Shown here in pieces: positions 53,411 to 61,596 of a stretch of 64,000 nucleotides of DNA. The notes beneath the pieces were generated by a model that was not told the DNA's origin, made no database searches, and saw only the letters and a program-made list of their open reading frames with translations. The stretch comes from Gautieria morchelliformis (lineage: Eukaryota > Basidiomycota > Agaricomycetes > Gomphales > Gomphaceae). The stretch lies in assembly GCA_015179125.1 (NCBI GenBank), contig WHVA01000222.1:108346-172345 (forward strand). Direction: 5' to 3'. Position 1 is the first letter of the stretch. The number at the start of each line of letters is the position of its first letter. The translations under genes and the position numbers were made by a program.

Positions 53411-54989
53411 TATTCGTTTGCTGGAGGAAGGTTACGTGTTGTCACTCAATGTTGTGCAGATGCAGGTCAAACAATCCAAATTGTCCAGGTGGCCGAGCAC
53501 GAGAACAATTCGTATAGCAACTGTTTGACTGTTGTGCGAATGTTACTTATGGATCTCCAGGGTCTGGTGGATACTGTAAGCTCTATGAAACAATTGTCCT
53601 GTCCTTCCAAAGCGCCTCGGTCCCTCCTGTTTTTACGCAAAGACGTAACTTGAAGGTTCACTTAAGTTGGTTAGGGCTGAGAAACAGGGTATATAACTGA
53701 AGTACTTTGTATGATGTCGTCTGTGAATTGTCCGGCATTCTATATCATTGGCATGTCTGCCGCTGCCAGTGCAGGAACGCCATGAGACGGTGAGCTTCGA
53801 ATGGATGGCTCAATAGCGTGTCGCAAGTGGAAGGCCTGGCATCAGCCTAAGCGCTGATAAGCTAGGGTGAGGAACGAGTGAACACAGGAACTCATCACCG
53901 AGGAGCGTGTCCACGTTGGAGGAGGTAGCCAACGTAGGTTGATACGAAAATAAGAGAGTTTCTGGGAAGTAGTGACGACCACCATACGAAGAACATCCCG
54001 AGAGCCTATTCTCACAAGGGGATGTCCTACATGTCCTTATCGACATTGTTTCGGCGAGGGTGGTGATGCTGGCACCGTACTCTGAGGTGGTGTCCTCCTC
54101 CTCCGTACTATAATAAGTCTAGACTCCTGTATTGTTAATATGGGCTCCACCTCGCAGTGCCACACGATAATGTAAGTAGAACACGCCCTAGTTTTTTTTT
54201 TTTCAGGACAGCAGATGTGGACAAGGGAGGCCCACGGCCTTACATGAACCATGGTGAGTGATTACGTACTGCCGGGGCTTTGCAGCCCTTTTATCCAAAT
54301 CGTCCCTGACATGCTGAGGCATTGGGGACACCACCACTCTAATATTCCCACCTCCTCGCGCTGCAGCCAAGCACCGCATCGTATGGCCTCCTCAACCGCG
54401 CCAGCACCACACACACACCCCTTGCACACCGCCGCCTCACCTCCCGCTTGCCCTCAAGCCCATCCACGCCGCCCTCTCCCCCTCCCCCACCAGACCGCAG
54501 CTGTCGCCATCTGGGCACTGGTGATGCCAATCACGTTTGCTGTCTTCTTTGTCTTGTGGCGAGGGCCGGTCGCGTACTTTACAAGCTGTAAATAAAATTT
54601 CCTAGATATATGCGAAGCTGCCACATCGCGACTCTCATACAATAAGGCTTAGGGCAGAAACATTAGCAAGTGAAATAATCAAGTTTCTCTAAGTCATAAC
54701 CACCTGCTCCTGGCTACCCCAGGCCATAACAGGTCGGAAGATCGACATCCTAGCGAGGTTGACTATTCAAATACAAGATTAGTATAGTCCACATTGGAAC
54801 GCTTATAGGTCTGCCCGGGAATACAGATTCCGGGATTGCTCGTAAAGTTGAAAACGGGTGTACGTATGTATCCTCTACTCGGGTATTCTAAGGTCGCAAT
54901 AGACTGTCGCCCGAGTAGGCGTGCCGCAGGCAACATTCCGTTTCAGATATTACCGCTCTAAACGCAGTGATTGACCCAAGGGCCGGCAG
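53411..54989. other. No supportable gene
   Basis: Frames are short or low-complexity, such as the Pro/His-rich plus-strand frame at 54,251-54,595. An oligo(T) run lies at 54,190-54,203. I see no domain. Confidence 0.5.
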
Positions 54990-55338
54990 CTGAGGATCAC
55001 ACGGATCGTGACAAGTATATATAGTAGCATATAATCAGAACAGTCATAACCACAGAATCACACCTTCTGGTAACTTAAATGCCATGTACCACTGCAGTGG
55101 CACTTCCCTGCTTTCGTCTTCCCCGAAGTCCCCACTGCAGACCACTGCATGCGACCCCCAGTCTATGGATGACCCGCGAGTACATTTTTGTTTCTGATGT
55201 GGCCGGTGAGCTCATATGTACACGTTCTGGTGAACCAAGCCTCATTGAGCGTGTTAGTCACCGGTCAACGCCACCATAATTCGCCCCACTCGCCCAGCCC
55301 GCTATCTAGCCAACGCGAACAACCTGGACAGTGTTAAG

Positions 55339-55563
55339 TGTTAGTAATCGGGACGATGGCATCGCCGAGGCAGAGCCGGCACGCACTTAGCCGGAAGTTC
55401 GAGAACGCTCTCGACTCCGGGTTGCTGGTGCACCGGCATCGCATCGGCACAGCAGCTCGAAGATATTATTAGTAATGTAACGGACATCATATTTTGTATA
55501 TAAAGGCAGACGATCTCAAGTAGATCGTGATAGAACAGATTATTATTACTCCTTCGTTCCACA
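55339..55563. mobile_element. Solo LTR, 225 bp, with TTAAG target duplication
   Basis: The insertion starts TGTTAGTAATCGGG and ends CTTCGTTCCACA (TG...CA). TTAAG precedes it (55,334-55,338) and follows it (55,564-55,568). It interrupts sequence that is continuous in copy A of the PriA locus (around 48,690), giving an empty-site comparison. A TATATAAAGG box (about 55,497-55,506) fits an LTR promoter, so transcription would run left to right. Confidence 0.88.
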
Positions 55564-56010
55564 TTAAGGACTAATTCGCGCCTGTTGCCAGTCTAATATG
55601 GGTATTGTCAAACGAGCTAGACGAGCTAGACGAGCTTGCGAGCCCAGGACGACATGGCGCAGTGTCTAAAGATCTAATCATCTGCCGTTTCTGCTCTGTG
55701 GATTCGGCGTACTTGTGGCGGCAGTCTGAAGGGCAAGCCCTCGATGTGTTGGTTAGTATGCATGGCACGGCGGCTAAGTTACTAACCTGTTAACTTAGCG
55801 CTCGCACTAGCCCTCTTCCGAGTATCTCTGCCGCCCGGGTCCATGGTATCCTCGTTTCATGATCCGGTGTCCAGCACTTCCGTCGTTCCTTATTGCTATT
55901 CCTAGAAATGCTTCGCGTACCCTTGCCTATAAGTACTTGCTCTATACTTTCATTCTTGAGCATGCAATATGCATCCCCCAAGTTGACCCTGCGTGTACAA
56001 TCAATCCACG

Positions 56011-57115
56011 CATGCATTTCCGAAGTCTATTTCTAGCGTTATCTACCCTCGCGGCTCCACGACCGTCAGTGGGGGTTCCCTCCATCGATATCAGCCAAGC
56101 TCCTTAATCGACACATGCGCCAACGTCAATTCTGAAATCAAAGTATTGGGCCTCGTGTCCGGAAGACTGGGTATCTGTCTTTGCGTCTCAGATATTCCAA
56201 GCCTTCTCTCCACCAACCTAAATCTCCAGGCTGCCGTACGGGCTCGTTGCTGCCGTCACTGCGATGGTATGTCTCCAGAAACAAGAGGATGATCGATTGA
56301 TCCCTTACTGATTCTATGTTCTACAGATTAATAGTGCTGCCGACAACAAGTCGTGCCATTACCCCGAGCACGCCGTACCGCATTGCGACTCTAACCCTTG
56401 CAACTTCACATGCACAGACGGGTTCGCAGTTGATCTGCCAAGCAACCCTTGCTCCTGCGTCTGCGATCCCCCCTATACCACGTGCAACGGCGTATGCGGG
56501 ATTTTCCCATATTACAGCTCTCAACCAGCCAAGCATAACGCTATCAATTTCGAAAACTCACGTTGTCTGTAAACTGTAACCTTGCTGGTAGTTGGAAGGA
56601 CCTGCGTACGGATCCTTCCAACTACCAGCAAGGTTACAGTCTACAGACAACGTATGTCCAGCTCGTGCGGTAGCGGAGGGACGCCGCTTGCCCACGTGGT
56701 TGGCGCATGTGTGGAATATGGGGTTGTTCCACATTTGACTACGAGTGTGTCGATGTCACTAAAGACTTGTGGAGCTGTGCGTGTTACACCACTCCTTACG
56801 CGCTTTTTTTCGCCTTTGCCGTTTTCAAACGGGTTACTGACGACTGATGGCGTGTTAGATGGCGGTTGTGAAATCCCTTTGCATCCAGGAGATCCTGCTG
56901 GTATCGACTGCACAGCCATCCCGGGAGTTCTTGATGTGTCTTGCTGGGCCGGCCGCTGCGTTGTAGATGCCTGTGAGGATGGTTTCCAGGTCAGTGCCGA
57001 CAAATCCACGTGCATCCGCACGCCATGTACAGGCCCCAATGCTCCTGTATTCGTCGACAACGGAGCAGGCCCAATCAAATCCCGACAGGCTTATGGGATC
57101 AAAATTTGGTACAAT
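56011..57115 (+). pseudogene. PriA/CPL1-like protein, copy B (broken)
   Basis: The copy keeps the three-exon layout of copy A: MHFRSLFLALSTLAAP start, VNSEIKVLGLVSG, CHYPEHAVPHC, CNGVCGIFPY, and CEIPLHPGDPAGIDCTAIPGVLDVSC. One base is missing in the signal peptide region (near 56,060) and shifts the frame to an early stop. A second lesion is a ~130-bp insertion with a fold-back core between ...AKHNA and the expected downstream exon (about 56,534-56,664). The region coding ALCLCASAIP is altered to GICLCVSDIP and a piece is deleted after QAAVRA. It cannot make the full protein. Confidence 0.85.
56560..56653. repeat. 94-bp fold-back insertion inside PriA copy B
   Basis: Arms of 41 bp (56,560-56,600 and 56,613-56,653) are complementary with one mismatch and enclose a 12-nt loop. 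The sequence is absent from copy A, where exon 2 continues directly. It sits inside a slightly larger insertion of about 130 bp. No target duplication is clear. Confidence 0.9.
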
Positions 57116-57150
57116 TAACGTTCGTAAACCTATTAGGACGTCTCCGTGCG

Positions 57151-57671
57151 TGGCATATCCTTCGTTGGCACGTATCCGACTTGGATGGCTCTCTGGGCAA
57201 CTTTCTCCCGCAACCAGAAGTATCAGAGATCCAGATGCTTCATTCGCCCGTCATGCTCTGGATTTTTGGCGACGGTGAGTGCGGATTGGTTATCGATGTA
57301 GAGATGAGTCCTCAACCCTCGAACCGAGTTTGTCGAATAGACTTCGTAGCCAGATGATTTCAGTACCGGCGAGAGTTGCTGCCACGAATTGGGCTTCTGT
57401 CGTGGATAGGGTAACTATGTTTTGCAATTTGCTGGCCCAGCTAACCGTTCCGGTCCCGCTCTTGATGAGGAAACCAGACATTGAGCGACCCTTGTCTGGA
57501 TTTCCTCCGTGATCGGCGTCCCTCCATGTCCGAAAGGTTTCGCCTGTGTTATTTGGTGCGAATGTGAGTGCTAGGTCAACCGTCCCCTTCAAATAACGTA
57601 GGAGATGTTTTACGGCTGCCCAGTGTGCCGGGCCCGGATTTGAGTTGAATCGAGCGAGGCATCCAACGGCA
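57151..57671 (-). pseudogene. Copia polyprotein, RNase H end (element interrupted)
   Basis: On the minus strand: TFRTWRDADHGGNPDKGRSM with the first catalytic Asp, GTVSWASKLQNIVTLSTTEAQF with the Glu, then IDNQSALTVAKNPEH and HLDLRYFWLREKV, ending VGYVPTKDMP where the sequence breaks at 57,150 at the PriA duplication boundary. The frame upstream is interrupted by the insert at 57,685-57,949. Confidence 0.88.
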
Positions 57672-57684
57672 TAGGCGATGTCAT

Positions 57685-57949
57685 TATAAAGCTAGACCAC
57701 CCACACAATAGAACAACCAACAGGGGAACGGGAGTACTTACCTCAAGAGAGGGGGGCGAGAAACGGCTCGAGGAGCCGGGCTGGCGGGGGGCATGGAGCT
57801 CGTCGTCAGTGCACTCGCCCACTTGAGGACGCAGAGGGATGGGAGCCCTAGGGAGAGAGAGGGAAGGCCCACCCAATTTTAGTACAATGCGTGTAGTGAC
57901 CAACATAGGCCTAGCCTGGGTCGATTAAAATGATATATATAAAAAAAAA
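57685..57949 (+). mobile_element. Poly(A)-tailed retroposed insert in Copia with 13-bp target duplication
   Basis: ATAGGCGATGTCA occurs at 57,672-57,684 and again at 57,950-57,962. The 265 bp between them ends in TATATAT followed by an A-run that merges with the second duplication. Long duplications plus an A-tail are the signature of LINE-mediated retroposition. The insert is not obviously tRNA-derived. On the opposite strand it contains an exon-like block (GECTDDELHAPRQPGSSSRF) bordered by CCCTAG and GAGGTAAGTA, i.e. acceptor- and donor-like sites. Confidence 0.8.
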
Positions 57950-57962
57950 ATAGGCGATGTCA

Positions 57963-58486
57963 GGGTGAGTAGCAATGGCCACGTAGTTGAGTGCTCCAAC
58001 TGCATTCAAGTAAGGTAGGTTTTGCATTTCTGCTATCTCCTCTGGTGTGGATGGTCCCATCGCTGAGCTTAGGTTTAATCCAGAGCTCATAGGTGTGAAT
58101 ACGGGCCGGCAGTCGGACATGTGGAATCGATTGAGTAGTTCCTCGATGTATTGTTTTTGTGAGAGTTTTAGCGTCTTCTGCAGGCGATCGTACTGTGCTT
58201 CCACACCTAGCAATGATCTTGTTTCTCCTAAATCCTTCAATTTGAAGACTTCAGCTAGACGGCCTTTGACTCTATCAAGATCGTGTCTTGAATTTGATAC
58301 CAGGGTGAGGTCATCAACGAAGACTGGTATAACGCTCTTGACAGTCTCGCTTGTCCAGATATAGACACTTGGGTCGGATTGAAGACATGTGAATCCCATG
58401 TTCTCAAGTGCTGATCCGAGCAGCTCATACCACAGCCTTCCACTTTGCTTTAGTCCATAGAGTCCCAGGCCCTGGAATTCATACAT
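57963..58486 (-). pseudogene. Copia reverse transcriptase, C-terminal half
   Basis: The minus strand reads YGLKQSGRLWYELL, then VIPVFVDDLTLVSNS with the catalytic FVDD, LKDLGETRSLLGVE and YLNAVGALNYVAIATHPDIAYF up to the retroposed insert. The order is standard for Copia RT. At 58,487 the strand of homology flips: the preceding part of the RT lies on the plus strand. Confidence 0.9.
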
Positions 58487-58492
58487 GATGGA

Positions 58493-59041
58493 TTGGACGT
58501 CACCAGAGCAAAATTAATCTCACCTGACACCATTGAGATGGCATTCAATGCAACCATCAAAGATGATCATGTCCCGAAAATGTTCGCTGAGGCAATGTGG
58601 TGCTCTGATGCACCGTTATGGATGGATTCCACAGACGCAGAAATCCAAGCGCTCTTGGACAACGGGACATGGGAATTGGTGAGACTGCCACCTGGAGAAA
58701 AGGCCATTGGTTCACGATGGGTATTCCGGATTAAACTCAACTCAGATGGTTCCCTGGACAAATACAAAAGTCGTCTGGTGGCAAAAGGCTATACCCAGCG
58801 ACCAGGCATTGACTACGACGAGGTGTTCACTCCTACCATGAGATGGGCAGCCCTGCGGACAATACTGGCGCAAGGGGCACTTCAGGGAGTGTACATCGAG
58901 TCCATAGACATTTCGAACGCATACCTAAATGGGACCCTAGGTGATGACAACCAAATCTATATGGAACAACCAGAAGGATATCATCAAGGGGGTGCTGACT
59001 GGGTGTGCAAGCTGAAGCTATGTGGGTCTGTTAACAGATGA
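58493..59041 (+). pseudogene. Copia reverse transcriptase, N-terminal half, in inverted orientation
   Basis: The plus strand reads WCSDAPLWMDSTDAEIQAL, GTWELVRLPPGEKAIGSRWV, KSRLVAKGYTQRPGIDYDEV, FTPTMRWAALRTILAQGAL and IDISNAYLNGTL, ending GGADWVCKLKL at about 59,020. This is exactly the part missing in front of YGLKQSG on the minus strand. Inverting about 58,487-59,025 would restore a normal Copia RT order. An in-place inversion is therefore the simplest explanation. Confidence 0.88.
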
Positions 59042-59290
59042 TGGGTTCTACGATGGATGATGGCCCCAAAACCTGGCATCCTGGCAGGAATGATGCGAAT
59101 AGCGACTGTGAAAGCAGTATGGTGACGAATATTTTGGCAAGATATTCGCTGGTTCAGGAAGTCGTTCGCTGGTTCAGGAGGTCATTCGCTGTGTGTTGAG
59201 GGATGATTCACAGAATAAACGAATCATGACAATGTTGCAGGAAGTTCCAACAGGTGGAACTGGTGCAGCTTAATACCTGGTTATCACAAG
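59042..59290. other. Short spacer with TTCGCT motifs and a LINE tail end
   Basis: TATTCGCTGGTTCAGG, GTTCGCTGGTTCAGG and CATTCGCTGTG follow within 60 bp (59,139-59,195). GTTATCACAAGGGCAT at the right edge matches the end part of the LINE 3' tail and is interrupted by the LTR-like element. Confidence 0.5.
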
Positions 59291-59295
59291 GGCAT

Positions 59296-60917
59296 TGTCA
59301 AGATTGGTTTTTAGGTGTTAATATCGTGTATTAGTGAACACAGCGAATGCCCGAATGACTTGTGTGAATAAGTATGCCGTTCGGCGAATAGGTGAACCAA
59401 CGAATGTTCACAAGGTAAGAGGGTTGCCCGAACGGGGCTCACCCTATCTACAGTCGTAGCGAAATAGCCCGTGGCACTTGACGATGTAACGTGCAAGGTC
59501 TCACGGAAGGGCTGTCTAAGTCTCAACAATCCCTTCGCTGGCGAAGGTGCTCCTTCGGAGCCCTTCGCCAACAGCACAGAAAATGGTTCAAAGGTTAAGG
59601 TAACGAAGATGAAGTATGAGAACTCACCAGTGGCGCCTAAGTCCTCTGCTAGTTGAAGATGGAAATCTCCAAGAGAAGGCTTAAGACGATGACCACAGTG
59701 AGGTCAAATTTGCTGGGCCGACCACTTTCAACCACTGCAGCACTGACCCTCGCATGAAGTCGGCCTTCAAAATGTTCTTATACATGGATATCATAACCAC
59801 ACCATCCCCACCCAACTTGTCGCCATGGTCAAAGCTCACACATACATCCCTCTCTCCTTCTTCCTGAGAGAAAGCATAGACTGAATCAGGCTCGAACTCG
59901 ACCTGAAAATGACCAAATCTGTGACGAAATCAATACGCCTGATCGACCCATCCAACTTCATCGATGAAAAACAACTGGACTTCGCCTTATTCAGCAAAGC
60001 CTATCACAACTTTATCAGGTGTCTTGAACTGTGCATGGCCCCAGGCTCCAAACTCCCACTCACCAAGATGAACGACGTATGATAATTGAACTGGGGAATA
60101 TACATGCGAATGTAAACTACTTATATCAAATGCTCGTAAGGTATCAGCGAATAGGAAAGAGGCCGTCATGAGTCAGGGTTGGATAGGGGTGCGCAGTCAT
60201 GATACAACATAGATGGAATAAACATACAATAGAATGAGAGAAGAGGGAGAACATGAAATGACGGAGAGTGAAGGTGGCGAAGACACCTGTGTACGAAATC
60301 ATGTCTTGGGGCCCACATATATACTGCCCTGCATGGGTTCTTCATCTACTGGGTTGATCCCACACGACCTACGGGTAGGACGTCCCACGAACACACCCTG
60401 CTCATATGAACACCAAAAGGGGGTTGGATCGAGAAGCTGATGGAGTTACTGACGAGCCATCATGCCGGATAGGGATGTCGATCGTGATTTGATGGTGTGC
60501 CTGTTGGCGAATGATGCGAGCAGCGAATGGTCGTTCAGCAAAATGCGAGGAAGGGCGAACAGAGGTCACATAGAGGAGGAGAGGTCGAGGTGGAGGGCGA
60601 AGCCGAGCGAACACTGGGGAGGAGTAGCGAATGGGGAAATGGGGATAACAAGGTGCAGGAAATACACAGGTCATGACAATCCAATTACCAGAACACCATC
60701 GGAAGAGGGTCGAGCAGAGGAGGTGGTAGACCCAGCGATGACTGCCAAGTCAGTCCAAAGACGTCGATCGTGTGTTTGACGGCGTGGCTATGGTAATTGG
60801 CGCGAACAGCAAGAATTGGTTGCCAAACACGACAATGGCGATCGGAACGAACACGGAAATGGGGTGAGAAATGGCAGGACAGAGCACCTGAGTATGAGAA
60901 ATAAACACGTCATGACA
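59296..60917 (+). mobile_element. Solo-LTR-like insertion, copy 2 (duplication GGCAT)
   Basis: The element starts TGTCAAGATTGG and ends CATGACA, and is flanked by GGCAT at 59,291-59,295 and 60,918-60,922. It is the reverse complement of the element at 17,077-18,342 over most of its length, with an extra segment of about 350 bp (59,710-60,065). A frame at 59,471-59,656 starting MALDDVTCKVSRKGC is conserved in copy 1. The extra segment contains a gag-like reading RLIDPSNFIDEKQLDFALF on the plus strand near 59,930-60,000. TTCGCT/AGCGAA motifs are abundant. Confidence 0.8.
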
Positions 60918-60922
60918 GGCAT

Positions 60923-61042
60923 ACTGAATTTGACCAGTTTGTGGTAATTCAGATGCTACATAGTGACGGCAACATGTAAAGATTAAGCTGGGGGACTGCT
61001 GGCCAGTTCCCATGCACTAACTATACAGTGGGGTCTTGTGGA
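60923..61042 (-). mobile_element. LINE 3' tail fragment, copy 4, split by the LTR-like element
   Basis: ACTGAATTTGACCAGTTTGTGG, ATGCTACATAGTGACGG and CCCATGCACTAACTATACAGTGGG match the LINE tail of 61,630-61,760. Its continuation lies on the other side of the LTR-like insertion (about 59,280-59,295). The left-over ends at the C-run at 61,043. Confidence 0.7.
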
Positions 61043-61064
61043 CCCCCCCCCCCCCCCCCCCCCC
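61043..61064. repeat. C homopolymer (22 nt)
   Basis: An uninterrupted run of C replaces the expected CTAAGGGGCCCACTGGG of the LINE tail. It could be biological slippage or a sequencing/assembly artefact at a junction. Confidence 0.9.
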
Positions 61065-61328
61065 TTCTCAGACTCTACTTCTTTACAGCTTATGCCATAT
61101 TGGTAGCATAATGGTGCATATAAGCCTATTTTTTCGAATATCAGAATCTTCATAATAAGCCATAGTTTTTGTACTGAATGGTAGATACTATATCATATAT
61201 AATTCTTAAAAAATATCAAGTCTTATTCTCAACTAGTTATTGAGATATACATGTTTCTTTCTGAACGGCTGTCACGGAGTCAAAATTCAGACTCCACCTT
61301 ATGTACCTGGAACAGCTGTAATGTTTTG
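61065..61328. other. AT-rich spacer
   Basis: No coding sequence. It separates the LINE tail fragment from the third copy of the PriA 3' flank. Confidence 0.5.
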
Positions 61329-61595
61329 TAGACCTTTGAGGATGTCTCTTCATGTGCTTTTCCCCTGCTTCTCATGTTGAAGAGGATCATGGATCCTAAT
61401 ACCCTCCTATCTGTGGTTCCAAGTCATCCTCTTACCTGTACACTCGCCGTTATTTGGAGTACTGACTCTTTTATGTAGAATAAATATATATAGGAATTGG
61501 ATGCTAATGGTACTGCTGAGCAAATGTATCCCTCCACTTACACGCCATCCATCATTGCTTCATGTATCACATTTGTGTCGGTCACTGGATGCATA
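61329..61595 (+). repeat. PriA locus 3' flank only (copy C)
   Basis: GTAGACCT(T/A)TGAGGA(T/C)GTCTCT..., GAAGAGGATCATG(A/G)ATCCTAATA and GAATTGGATGCT(A/G)A match 50,087-50,290 in order, with one 27-bp extra segment near 61,437. No exon of the gene is present. The right edge is cut by the LINE at about 61,597. Confidence 0.8.
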
Positions 61596-61596
61596 T

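Larger units (their letters stand above)
54990..57150 (+). repeat. Segmental duplication of the PriA-like locus (copy B)
   Basis: Promoter, exons and introns of 48,410-50,130 recur here in the same order and strand, interrupted by a 225-bp LTR (55,339-55,563) and a fold-back insertion near 56,534-56,664. The copy ends at 57,150, where sequence switches within a few bases to a Copia element. Confidence 0.85.

Noticed and set aside
53243-53653. 136-codon plus-strand frame as a gene
   Set aside because: It runs through the perfect palindrome and antisense ankyrin sequence, and has no domain or intron signals.
61043-61064. C homopolymer as a biological element
   Set aside because: It replaces known LINE tail sequence at a junction and is more likely slippage or an assembly problem; reported only as a repeat.
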